Part shown: positions 11,395-23,000 of the stretch, piece by piece
Position numbering within the stretch: position 1 is the first letter of the stretch
Layout of the letters: every line of letters starts with the position of its first letter
Source: Diplonema papillatum
Taxonomy: Eukaryota > Euglenozoa > Diplonemea > Diplonemida > Diplonemidae
Assembly: GCA_030068145.1 (NCBI GenBank)
Contig: JAPJBO010000185.1
Location: 186,001 to 250,000 of the forward strand
Direction of reading: 5' to 3'
Length of the DNA stretch: 64,000 bases
Made by a program: the position numbers and the translations under genes
Notes under the pieces: model-generated
What the model was told of the DNA's origin: nothing
What the model saw: the letters and a program-made list of their open reading frames with translations, nothing else
The model's database searches: none

Positions 11395-11600
11395 AATCTT
11401 GCGGGTTGCCCTTCAATGTATTGTGCAGGCTAAAAAGACGCAGGCAGCGTGTTTTGGTGGTTGATCAGAATTCCTGACCTGAATATACACGGGGTAAGTA
11501 CGTAAGTGGGAAAACGATCAACCGGCATGCACAAACAAAACGAGGCGCCTGTCTTTTTCTGGTTTTGAGAACACATAAATTTAAAAAAACTCGGATCAAG
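11395..11600 (+). repeat. Dispersed element, family F
   Basis: Begins CTTGCGGGTTGCCCTTCAAT and includes TTTGGTGGTTGATCAGAAT and GATCAACCGGC. Other copies: 28805-28975, 28975-29135 and 41470-41560 on the same strand, and 39735-39905 reversed. Confidence 0.75.
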
Positions 11601-11865
11601 TGGCCCCCTGCAATACTATACCTGTATTGTACAGTACTGCAGTCACGTGGCGCGTCACGGTGTGTCACTGCTATTCCAAGCTTGTCACCCACCATCTCCG
11701 TAGTTTGATAGACGTGCACACCGCCACCGCGCCACTGCATGCGCGGGACGACGGTTCCAGGCACTCAGACACCCACAGGCCCAAAACCGGGGTTTTGGCT
11801 GAAACCGGCTTTTGTGTTCGTCAGACAAAGTGCAGAAGTCCCCTGCCCCACCAGGTGCCCGACTA
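11598..11865. repeat. Dispersed repeat also present at 40390-40600
   Basis: Both copies share AGTGGCCCCCTGCA, TACAGTACTGCAGT, GTTTGATAGACGTGCACACC and AAACCGGGGTTTTGGCTGAA. No coding capacity is seen. Confidence 0.7.
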
Positions 11866-12066
11866 GAAAAAAAAGCCACGCAGGTCGAAGCCTGTGCTAG
11901 TACCTCTGCATTAGATTTTTACCCCCTCTTCCCCCCCGGGTTTGCGGGTTTGCGGGTTGCATGTTCTCAACAGAATGCGAAATCCCTTGCGCTTTTTCAC
12001 AAAACAGTGGGCCATGCATTGCAACGAAAAGCGAACCCTTCAACCAACGCGCTTGCGAATAAAACT

Positions 12067-12145
12067 TGCTCTAAGAGAACCCATTCATGAACGGTCACAC
12101 GGAGACCCTAAAACCCCGGAATTTCAAGCGAACTTTAACTCTAAA
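12067..12145 (+). repeat. Family A repeat (intron-end motif), isolated copy
   Basis: Carries AAGAGAACCCATTC and GGAATTTCAAGCGAACTTTA followed by ACTCTAAAA. The same motif lies just upstream of inferred 3' splice sites at 18624, 28245 and 48440. No exon is recognised after this copy; it lies next to the antisense LSU rRNA fragment. Confidence 0.75.
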
Positions 12146-12189
12146 ACTCACGGAATGAACAGATTGTGCTCATTCCGACGGGGCACACC

Positions 12190-12480
12190 TACCCACCAGA
12201 TTAATTATAGGCAAGCAATTGGTTCGATTTTCTAATCATGGACGCCAGCTCACTCACGTTCCCTGTTAGTGGGTGAACAATCCAACCCTTAGACAATTCT
12301 GCTTGTCTACGTTAGGAAGAGCCGTCGAAGGATCAAAAAGCAACGTCGCTATGAACGCTTGGCTTCCACAAGCCAGTTATCCCTGTGGCAATTTTTCTGT
12401 CACCTCCGGCTTCATCCCTTGAACATGAAGCGAGACCAAAGGATTGTTAGGCCTCGCTGTCCGGTCTGCAGATTCTCACG
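12190..12480 (-). rRNA. LSU (28S) rRNA gene fragment, antisense
   Basis: 12245-12420 reads as the reverse complement of the conserved 3' part of 28S rRNA: GTGGGTGAACAATCCAA, GGATCAAAAAGCAACGTCGC, TATGAACGCTTGGC and CCACAAGCCAGTTATCCCTG. It diverges on both sides and is a partial, probably non-functional copy. Its orientation is opposite to the SSU fragment 5 kb upstream. Confidence 0.85.
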
Positions 12481-12930
12481 CTCCGCGCTGGTGATGGTCC
12501 GCATAGGATCGAATCCCTAGACTAAGACAAAGTGTTTGAGCACGTGTACCCTTTCGAGCGTCTTCGCACCCTTCCCCCATCTCTGCACGGTGCACTAGTC
12601 ATGCCACTTACTACTGATCTTACGAGTCATAAATCTTACTACCTACCCCCCCCCAACCCGGGCTTCCTTTTTACCCCTGCAAACCCGTGAATAGGTGCTA
12701 CGGGAGTATCTGGCAACCGCTGCTTAACAGTGCTCACGTGGGCGGTGTCTTCGGACAGCACCTCGTGATGTTCGCATCACAAAACAAAGAAGACAGTGAA
12801 ATGGTCGTTACCTGGTCGGGTTTCGCTCGCGACCGTTTCCTGAACAATCCTTCACTAAATCCGCGGTTAAATAACCTGGCCTCAGTGGTGCAAGCACCAC
12901 GCGCTCTTCAAACCCAAGAAACATTTTCCT

Positions 12931-13042
12931 CCCCCGTGTTAGTGTCGCCTACCTAAAGGCACCTTTTCCTAAAAGGCGACACATGCAAATACAGGGAACC
13001 CTATTGGGAACCGTCTTCCCGGAGGTGACACTAACACGGGGG
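12931..13042. repeat. Inverted repeat with alternative stem-loops
   Basis: Arms CCCCCGTGTTAGTGTC (12931-12946) and its exact reverse complement (13027-13042) enclose a second pair, GTGTCGCCT (12942-12950) and AGGCGACAC (12974-12982), that shares bases with the outer arm. Two mutually exclusive hairpins are therefore possible. Confidence 0.7.
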
Positions 13043-13984
13043 GGGATTAGGTAGTCGTATGACTACTGTCAGTAATAATGAATACTGCAGTAGACATTCT
13101 TACAAGTGAATGCGTCCACTTTGTGTGCGCCTTGTTGAGGGATCCCTTCACACAGTGCAGTACTCACTAGGAAGAAACAGTAAAAAAAATCACTAGTAAG
13201 AATGACTACTGCAGTCGTAGGCACACTTCAGTGGTAATAGACTAGTCATTACGCTGTTTTTCAAATGGCTAGCGCACCGCGTACCAACCCCCCCTCCCTC
13301 ACGACTAACATTTCCTCCCCTGCTTTTGCTTCCCCCCCCCCTTTTTTTTTGTGTGTCAAGCTAGAATACAGAGACTCGTCCCTGTCCATTTCCCTCTCGC
13401 CTCCTCTCCCCCGTCCCCCTTATTTCCGCCTCCCGACCCCCGGCACATCTCACGCAAACTTCTTGTAGACGATCTCTTTTTCTTTTTTGTCCTGCCCTCT
13501 CTTCCTCCCTCCCCATTCCTTCCCCTTCACCCCCTTCGGCTTTTCAGAGAGCATGACAAAAGAAGACAGCCTCCGCGCTCCTCCTCTGGTGGGGAAGCGT
13601 GTTCTCGGTTCGTGGCTCTGTCGTCCGTTTCCCACTTACTTTGATCATAGGTGTCACGGCAAGTTTTGGCAGCTGCTGTGCTTAACACAAGTGCATGCAA
13701 ATCCATGTGGTTCATGCACTCAAAATAACTCAACGGGTAACACAATTTCTTGACGTGGGCGGCTTTCAGATTTACATTTTGAATGACACCTCAACACATA
13801 AAACAACACGATATAGTTACGGATATTCAACCTGCGCAAACCATAAGCAGCAAGTTTAAGAAAAGAGACGGTCAGACGGTACCAAGAAGACAGACCGTCA
13901 CCTACTGCGGAGGGCCTACCGTAAGTAAGGTATGTGGACAATGGCCGAAACCACCAATGACCAACAACTAAGGTACCCACCGAT

Positions 13985-14112
13985 CCTCTTACCTCGTGTA
14001 AACACCACTCTTTCGAAACTCAGAGCACAAAGGATATCTTCCCATAACGACGAAGGTCACCCGGAGACTTTAAAACCCCGGAGTTTCAAGCGAACTTTCA
14101 CTCTAAAACAAG
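13985..14112 (+). repeat. Family A repeat, isolated copy
   Basis: Contains AAGGATATCTTCCCATAACG, GAAGGTCACCCGGAGAC and TTTCAAGCGAACTTTC followed by ACTCTAAAA. No exon is recognised downstream. Confidence 0.75.
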
Positions 14113-14705
14113 TTGTCGACAACTAACGAGTAAAAAATATAAAGCAGAACTCCGCATCTCTTCTGTTCGCGTGTTGTTGTTTGTCTGCACAGCGCCGTTC
14201 CGCTATATGACACCGGCTGCCTGTCCTGTGAAGTTTCGGGTTCAGGATAGTGTGGTCAAAGAAAGCCTCTAGATGCGGGGAATTCGGTGGAAGAACCATG
14301 AGGAAGCCCGTACACTAGACTACTGCAGGGAAGGCCTTTCCGTTTGAGGGATCTTTTTCCATGCTCTCCCCTATGGCCGCCTCCCCTCCCGCAATCAGAA
14401 TAGACGATCATCCCCCCCTCCTCCTCCCCCCCAGAATGCCGTTTTCTTTCAATTTGTTTTATCTTTTCGCTTTTTACCCCTCCCTGCTATCTCGCCCTTC
14501 GCAGCTTATTACAACCCGTCACACCGTATCCGTTTGCATGGTCAGGGGTTCGAAAGAAGAAGAAAAAGATCTCGCTTTCAGTTCGAAAAAAAAAAGCCCT
14601 ACCTTTTCGGCCCTCTTCTCCTTGCGACAGCAGAAGAAGTCTGTCTTAGGTTTTAGCGAGAACATGATGAGAATCCGGGGTTTCAGGTCGCAGCCACGTT
14701 CACGC
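14113..14705. other. Non-coding stretch
   Basis: No repeat family shared with the rest of the window and no convincing frame. T-rich at 14440-14480. Confidence 0.4.
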
Positions 14706-15059
14706 AGGTTCATGCTGATGCTGATGCTGATGCTGATTCTGATTCTGAATTTGCTTCTGATTCTCCTTCTGATTCTGCTTCTGATTCTGCTTCTGATTCT
14801 GATTCTGATTCTGATTCTGATTCTGATTCTAATTCTGATGCTGATGCTGATTCCGATGCGATGATGACGATGACGAACAATCAAAACGATCAATCCCTCG
14901 GAACAACAAGGCTCCTCAGTGCGTTACGCCCGCCGGTCCATTCTGTCTCGTATAGACCCGGTTGGAGACACGGGATCTGGATGTGAATTTGGAAGTTGCC
15001 GTTCGCCGAAGCTAGTCGTGGCCCGATAAATCCGATGTGCCCTGATGGGGGGGTGATGG

Positions 15060-15091
<32 letters not shown>

Positions 15092-15370
15092 GTGATGATG
15101 ATGGTGATGATTCTGATAATTCTGATTCTGATGATGGATTATTCTGATTCTGATTCTGATTCTGATGATGGATGATGTTGATTCTGATTCTGATTCTGAT
15201 GATGGATTATTCTGATTCTGATTCTGATTCTGATGATGGATTATTCTGATTCTGATTCTGATTCTGATTCTGATGATGGATTATTCTGATTTGATTCTGA
15301 TTCTGATTCTGATTCTGATTCTGATTCTGATTCTGATTCTGATTCTGATTCTGATGATGGATGATGTTGA
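14706..15370. repeat. GATTCT/GATGAT microsatellite
   Basis: 14715-14870 and 15055-15370 are mostly (GATTCT)n with (GATGAT) and (GCTGAT) variants, split by a 190-bp unrelated spacer. Open frames are artefacts. Confidence 0.92.
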
Positions 15371-15499
15371 TTCTGACGATGAACTCGGTCATCACGGGAA
15401 CGCGCACAACGACAGCGCCCACCTCTTGCGGAAAACTGCTCCACTGCAACTAATTGCTCCTCCCCTACACCCCCTGCACAACCAGACTCACACCGCAGT

Positions 15500-16066
15500 C
15501 CTGTCTGCAGACACTCAGGTTCCGCGCTGATGATGGTCCGCCTTATGTGTCCGTGGCTTAAAGGACCGAAACAACGCGCAGACGGGACCAGTGCGGTGTT
15601 GAGCACATACCTATTCAAGCACGTTCTTGCATTCCCCCCATTCCAGTAGGGTACTTCGCGTAACGCGACTTGCTGCCCTCAGCACGCAGGAATACTTCCT
15701 CGCACTCTTTTCCCTTTTGGTACTTCAACCATTGGTGCTGCACACGGCAACCCCATGTCCACTGTGCTCTGCGGAGTTTACTTCGCAGATTGCCACCGTA
15801 AAAAGAAGACAAGTCAGTGCTGCCTAGCGAGTCGCAGTCACAATCAGGGCGGGGACCTTGAGTTTTTTTTCTGATTGCTCAGACACGGTTGTAGGGGCCT
15901 TCTCCCTGTGACGGATTCGCCTGTGCTCTAGTAGCACGGGTGGTCCTGGCTGTGACGAGCTACGAACAGCCGCCTGACAAACCATGGCTTAAAGGACCGA
16001 AACACGGCGCAGACGGGACCAGTGCGGTGTTGAGCACATACCCATTCCAAGCACGTTCTTGCATTC
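15500..16066 (+). repeat. Dispersed element, family E, long copy
   Basis: Blocks CTGTCTGCAGACACTCAGGT ... GTGTTGAGCACATACC ... AAGCACGTTCTTGCA followed by about 365 bp (15620-15985) that is almost identical to 51965-52335. Shorter copies occur at 7867, 31375, 53345 and 61840. No ORF persists between copies. Confidence 0.8.
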
Positions 16067-16462
16067 CCCCTGCACCCCCTGGCCTTGTGCTAGGCGTATT
16101 CTAAGGTTGTACTGATCTACAAACAACCAGTTACGAGCTTGTCAACCCCACGTTAGGTCGGACCCTTCCCCGGTGATATCCCATCAAAGTAACAGTGGTG
16201 ACTCAGGCCGATACGGGCTACATGGCAACCCCTGCTCAACATGTATGCACCTGGGGCCCAGGGCCACATTCATTGCGAATGTGTTCGTGGTGTCGGTCGC
16301 AGGAGTTCTTTTTGCGGCTAGCCAAAGTGAGAAAAAGAGTGAAAGTGGTGGGAAGAGAAGAGAACGAGTGTAAAAGAAGTTGGCGGTAGCACAAACTACC
16401 GCCGGGCCAGCGGAGACCACCGCAAAAAAAGATTTCTAATGTTTCCTTATCCCTCAAAACCA

Positions 16463-16566
16463 GCACCCCCCCCCTCTCTCCCTGACCGACCAGCGAAAAC
16501 AGCAGGCCCCGCACCCGCCTTCCCTTATCCCCACATGGGGGAACCCGCGGGGACAGCAGCCCTCCG
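16463..16566 (+). promoter_or_regulatory. 5' leader with splice-acceptor-like tract of the large WD40 gene
   Basis: A C/T-rich run CCCCCCCCCTCTCTCCCTGA ends at CCGACCAG (about 16494), followed by about 70 nt to the ATG pair at 16567/16570. A tract of this kind so close to the start suits a spliced-leader acceptor or an ordinary leader intron. Confidence 0.4.
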
Positions 16567-17040
16567 ATGATGGAGGCGTCGCCGAGCCCGCGCCGGGTGG
16601 AGCCGCGGATCTCGTCCCCGCCATGCCCGTCGATTCGGCGCAGCCGCAGTAAGCCGAGCGCGCCGTTGAACCCGCAGGTTCAGCGGCACCAGGACAACAC
16701 GACGTACGCGGGGCTCTCCACCGTGCCGGCCATCACCGACAGGAGCAGCGCAAACCGGGCGCTGATGGAGGCGAAGGGGGCCGCCAAACTCGGGTACTCG
16801 AGGCCGGTGGGCGCCGACAACTCGTTCTTCCGGTGCGTCGCGAAGGTGAAGGACCTGATGTGGGTCGCCGAGACCGACGGCACCATCACCACCCGCGATC
16901 CGCGTACCGCCGAGGTCAAAAAAGTGCTCGATTCGTCGGCGCTGGACAAGGCCGTCAACTCCCGCATCCAGATCACGCAGGACGAGCTGTGCACGAAGGC
17001 CCCAGGACACATCCTGACCATGACCGCTGTTGGTACTCAG
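16567..17040 (+). CDS. Exon 1 of the WD40/coiled-coil gene
   Basis: 158 codons starting MMEASPSPRRVEPR, a basic Ser/Pro-rich leader, then the first propeller strands (VAKVKDLMWVAETDGTITT). Ends TACTCAG before donor GTATAC at 17041, phase 0. ATG 16570 would shorten the protein by one residue. Confidence 0.75.
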
Positions 17041-20000
17041 GTATACTTTTACATAAACGCGCCAGCTTGGAAGGAAATGCTCGACGAAGCTGAGACGAAG
17101 AACCGAAGGGATCCCAAGTGCTGCAACTACCGAACACGTTTGCACGGACGTGAGGTCATGCGGGTCTACCCCTACACGACAAGACACACAAACACAACTG
17201 GTCAAAGTCCTGAGTGAGAAAACAACACACGGTGGTGTAAGCGAAGAACAAATCGTTTGTCACAAACAGTCCCGGACGTGGCTAGCCATGACTCATATTG
17301 CAAGTGTACACCTAAGAAACAACCCGCGCCCACAAGGTCGCCCGGAGACCCGAAACCCCCGAAATCTCAAGCGAATTATAACTCTAAAAACCCGGCTTGT
17401 TCAGTGTGGGCCGGGACCAACGGCGGCAAGACGGTCGTCTTCAACCCCTTTCTTTTTGTTTTCTTTTTCCCGCCCGATGTCGCTGATGACTAACGGACCG
17501 TCGGACCCGTCCCAACGGGGTTACTTATGGAAGTTACAATGAAGGCTTAGACCGGTACGGGCTACATGGCAACCCCTGCCAACATGTAGAAGTGACAGGG
17601 TGCCGGGAGCACGAGCTGAAGCATCATTCCGGGCCGATGACCTGCATAGCCGCTTACAACGGCAGGGGTCGTCGAACTTCAAAGTGTGCCAGTGGGACGC
17701 GGTCCGCTGCGCGCACGTGAAGACGATGCACGGGCACAAGATGGCCGTCCGGTGCAGGCTGCTGGGCCGCTGGTGTTCTCGGGCTCCGACGACAGACGAT
17801 CAACGCCTGGTCGAGCACGGCCGCAAACTTGCTGGCCACCCTTGTGGGGCACAAGGCCGATGTGCTCGCGGTGACGTCGTGCCTGGATAACCTGTGGTCA
17901 GGCTCGGTGGATCGCACGGTGAAGGTCTGGAACGGAGAGACCGGTCACTGCAAAGTGGCGCATCCGTACCACACAGGGTGGGTGCACGCCCTTAAGTGCG
18001 TCGGCACGCGCGTGTTGTCGGCGTCGCACGACGGGTCCGTGTGCGTGTGGAACGGGAGGAAGCTGACGCTTCTGCAGGTGACCTGCATAGCCGCTTACCG
18101 CGGCAGGGTGTTCACGGGGTCGTCGGACTTCAAAGTGTGCCAGTGGGACGCGGTTCGCTGCGCGCACGTGAAGACGATGCACGGGCACAAGATGGCCGTC
18201 CGGTGCCTGCACTGCACCGGGCCGCTGGTGTTCTCGGGCTCCGACGACAAGACAATGGTGTCGGTCACAAACAGTCCCGCAGAAACAACCCGCACCCACA
18301 TAGCCCTTACTTGGCTCCAAGAGAACGACACGAAACCCCCGGAATCTCAAGCGAACTATAACTCTAAGAAACCCTCCGGATTTCCGGCGAACTGTTCACT
18401 CTATAACGCAGGTGTGGGCCGGGACCAACAACGGCAAGACGGTCGTCCGTTAAAGTGACAGGGCGCCGGGAGTCAATATGAAAGTGTACACCTAAGAAAC
18501 AACCCGCACCCACATAGCCCTTACGTGGCTCTAAGAGAACCCATACACAACAAAGGTCGCCCGGACCCGAAACCCCCGGAATCTCAAGCGAACTATAACT
18601 GGCGAATTGTTCACTATAACGCAGGTGTGGGCCGGGACCAACGACGGCAAGACGGTCGTCTTCAACGGAGTGACAGGGCGCCGGGAGCACGAGCTGAAGC
18701 ATCATTCCGGGCCGGTGACCTGCATAGCCGCTTACAACGGCAGGGTGTTCACGGGGTCGTCGGACTTCAAAGTGTGCCAGTGGGACGCGGTTCGCTGCGC
18801 GCACGTGAAGACGATGCACGGGCACAAGATGGCCGTCCGGTGCCTGCACTGCACCGGGCCGCTGGTGTTCTCGGGCTCCGACGACAAGACGATCAACGCC
18901 TGGTCGAGCACGGCCGCAAACTTGCTGGCCACCCTTGTGGGGCACAAGGCCGATGTGCTCGCGGTGACGTCGTGCCTGGATAACCTGTGGTCAGGCTCGG
19001 TGGATTGCACGGTGAAGGTCTGGAACGGAGAGACCGGTCACTGCAAAGTGACGCATCCGTACCACACAGGGTGGGTGCACGCCCTTAAGTGCGTCGGCAC
19101 GCGCGTGTTGTCGGCGTCGCACGACGGGTCCGTGTGCGTGTGGAACGGGAGGAAGCTGACGCTGCTGCACCGGATCGAAACCGCCCACGACGGCCTGCTG
19201 CACGACATCCACCTCTCGATGGTGGTCCAGGAAGCGACGGTGTGGACGGTTGGCGCCGACCAAATCGTTCGGTTCTGGTCTGTCACCGAGACGCTGCTCG
19301 ACCAACCCGTCGAGTACAACGAACTCGAAGCCTGCCGCGAGCGCGCCCTGCAACTGCAAGCTGGGCTGCGGGCCCAGGAGGAGAAACACACACAGCTGAC
19401 GCAGACCCTCGAAGCCGCGCATGCGCTGCTGCTGAAGGAAAAAAGGGGCCGCGAGCTGGTGGCGGTGAAGGTGGCCGAGCTCGAGCAGGACCGCCGCGAC
19501 AAGGACGAGAGCATCCGGGAGCTGATGCAGAGCTACGAGGCGCTCGCGAAGAGGCACGAGAAGATGCGGCAGCTGTCGACGTCGTTCCGGGAGAACGTGC
19601 AGGCTATGCTCGACCAGAAGTCGCGCGAATTCGCCGCCGGGGCAGCGCGGGAGGGCTCCGTCTCGCCACAGCTGCTCACGCGGTCCCTCGACCGCATCGA
19701 CGACCTGAAGCGCGAGAACAAAAAGCTGTCCCACGAGTGCTACCAAGGCTCCACGGACACAGAGTCCCTGCAGGTAGGCATTCTTTCATCCCAAATCCAA
19801 AGTCGAGAGGGTTTGGGAAATTTCAACTTTCTCAAATTTAGCTCTCCAGCGAGCTGTCCCACTTTTCTGAGGAAGACCATAGGGCACCCCTACCCAGGAC
19901 ATTTCAGATATAGGATCAGACATAGGATAATACAGGGGGTCTTTTGCGCACCTGAAATGCGCAAAAAAAAAAATAAATATAAATTCGTGCAGGTGTGGCC

Positions 20001-23000
20001 CTAGAGCGTGAATGTAAATAGAGATTTTGCCCAAACACATTTTTTGGCACTTTTTTTTTTGCACTTTTTTTGCACCAGGCTACAGCCAGGCCTCACGTTC
20101 AGCATGCTAAACGTACTGATTTCAGCACGTTAATTCTTTTAGTTTCTCTCTGTACACATATCTTGTGTCCAAGATGCCACCCGAAGGCCACCCAAGCAGG
20201 CCCATGCAGGTCTTTCGAAGAACTGGTGGAGGAGGGAGCAAGCTGGCTTGGATGTCTGCACATACCCGTTTCTTCGGGCTTACGCGAGTGGGGGAATTGG
20301 CGTTTTTTTCGGCTCGCTACGCGAGCCGAAGAAGGGGATGATAAATACTCCATTACTTCGATGACCGCCATAGAGGGCCGCATATGATATGATCATTCAT
20401 CAGAGTGCAAGAGACAAGTTACCACAGTCCGGAACGCAAAACAGACATAGCATGCTGTGTGGCTCGGCTCGATTTCTTCGTTCGATGAAGAACTATTCAG
20501 AAATGTTTTGTGACCAAGCTAGGAGCCTCTGAAAGTATTAGCTGTATGTTGGCAAGCGTTGACACAACACCATTCGAGTTCCTGTTGGAACTTGCGCCTG
20601 ACAAACTTCCAATTGTGATGATGGTGATGATCTTAGCGGCAGTGCTGGTACAACCTTCTTAGCACAGACGACAGAAAGAAAGCGAAAGCGCGAAGAGTCC
20701 GACATTCCTCAGTCCGGCTACGATCCAAAACGGGTGCAAAGAGCAGGCGGAAAAAGTGCAAAAAAACGTAAATAGGTTCTTGGATTTTGCCCAAAAAGAG
20801 CGTAAATAGGGCCACACGTGAATTCGTGTCTGGATCTTGTGTCAAGGTGTACTCCAGTACACACATGAACTGTGGGTGGGGCTCTGGGTGTGCATGGGAG
20901 GGAGGGCCGGCGGAAGGTTGCGGAGGGTCGAGGGCGGTTGCGGAGGGTCGAGGAGGGTCGGCAGAGTACGGACGTTGAAGAGCTCCCGCGTGTGCTCGTC
21001 GAACTGGCTCGGATCAAGCCTGATTCTGCCTCTCCGACCTTTACAGACTATGCTGTGAAGTTCGTGGAGCTCCACAGGCTAGGAAAGTTGTCGTCGCTGT
21101 ATCCAGAGGCCGTGTGTTCTGCCTTTGTGAACCCTTGCCCGCCGTGAATGCCATGAGTACTGCCCTCTTCCACCATCTTGGATAGACACGCCTCACGCTC
21201 GCACCACCCGAAACCGAAACGACCCATGACCCCAAGAGCTGCGCCTCCCGCTGTGTCCGAATACACCCTGCTTTCTAATAACTATTGTCCAATCAGGTTT
21301 GAAGGCGTATGTAAGCTCTGCCCACAGTCGCAAACTGGGACCAGTCAGAGGTACTTTTTAACAAGAACATCCTCCTCTATCGGAAACAAGCATTTGCTTT
21401 TGTGTGAAATTTCAAAGATTTCCGCGCCTGCGGCGCAGGCATAATTTGCATCTGTCTCTGCGGTAGATGGTCGGGGCATAGCTAGTTCCCCGTCCCCAAA
21501 AAGGTCGAGTGCCTATCCAAGAGCCTGGACAAGAAATGCCCCTCCAAAAAATAAAATAATTCGTCCATAAATTGCATGGCCATAAAATAGAATTCCGCAA
21601 ATTAAAGGGCCATAAATTATCAGGGGGTACAAAGCCTTCAGGCCAAAAAACTCCAGATGCGCAAAACACCCGTTTTTGGCCAAAATCACGTCTCTGTATT
21701 ATGCACTGCTGCATGATTTCTCAAAAAAAAAAAAAAAAAACATAACGACATATATCGTCGATCGCACAAAAAAACGTTTTTTTTTGTCATATAAGACGCT
21801 AGTCTTAGAAGAATACTATTAACCGACTATTGATATACTGTGAAACAGGGCCTCTCGCTCCATCACACAACCGCTCACGCTCTTGCTTGTGTGGTGAAAA
21901 AGGAATTTCTGCCAACGGACCTTTCTTCGGAGGGGCTCACGCACTCCAAGAGGTCGACTTATACGCAGGAACTACGCATGCAAGACGAAGGGGAAGCGCG
22001 AAGCCCCCAGCCCGGACGGACCAACAAGACGCAGGACCAGGCGACCAAAAGAAGGAGGGGGACGCGACCCAGAGACCCGGGCTAAGTAGCTTGGAACTAG
22101 TGTGATGGACCTTTCTTCGGAGGGGCTCACGCACTCAAAGATCGACTTATACGCAGGAACTACGCAATACGGCTTTTCGGGGGGTACCAGGCAGTGTCTA
22201 AAACATCGATCCAATATATTACCCTCACTTTCTTCAGCATCGTCTTCGAAGACTTGATGCTACCATCACTCATGCATGAGGGGCAATTTTTCTATTACTA
22301 CGATTATCGTAGTAATAGTACGATATTCCCCCCCATTCTGTTTAGCATCGTCTTCGAAGAAGGCTTGATGCTGGCATCAATCACGCATGAACGCCCTTTC
22401 ACTCCTCTCGCAGGCTGAAGTGCACCGCCTGCAGCAAATGGTCGAGATGCGCGGCGCGATCATTGACTCGCTGCGGCAGAGGCGGAGGGAAGAAACCGGC
22501 GAAGGGTCGTCGGACGACGACGACGACGACCGCGACCCCCCGTCGCACCCCCGGACCCCGCCTGTGCGTGCGGACTCGTTCGCGGGCTCCGTGGCGGTCT
22601 CCCCCCAGCGGGACGCGGCCTCCACCAGGGAAGCCAAGCAGGCGTCGCGCAAGTGCGCGGTGCTCAAGGCGCTGCTCCCGTTCCTCTCGCGGGACACCCC
22701 CGCGGAGCTCATCGAAGCCGCGCACGCCGAAAGCCAGCCGTTTTCGGACCCCAGTCACCTCCACCACCACCACCACCAGCGGCAGCAGCAGCAGGCGCCC
22801 GTGACGCCGCCGATGCCTCCGGCTGCCCCGGCGACTCCTGTCCCAGCCACGGTACCGTCGCTCGACGTCGCGAACGACCGCTGGGCTGGCCGCGACTACC
22901 TACGCGTGGTGGAACCTGCGCCGGCCCCCCCCCGCCGGGAGTCGGCCGGCGAGGAGAGCCTCCAGTTCTGGAACCTCGACAAGAATCAGCTCTGGCCGCC

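Larger units (their letters stand above)
19774..22413 (+). other. Intron 2 of the WD40/coiled-coil gene
   Basis: 2.6 kb. Contains AT-rich sequence (19960-20070, 21540-21830), a G-rich GGTCGAGG repeat (20905-20955) and two protein-like remnants described separately. Confidence 0.55.
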
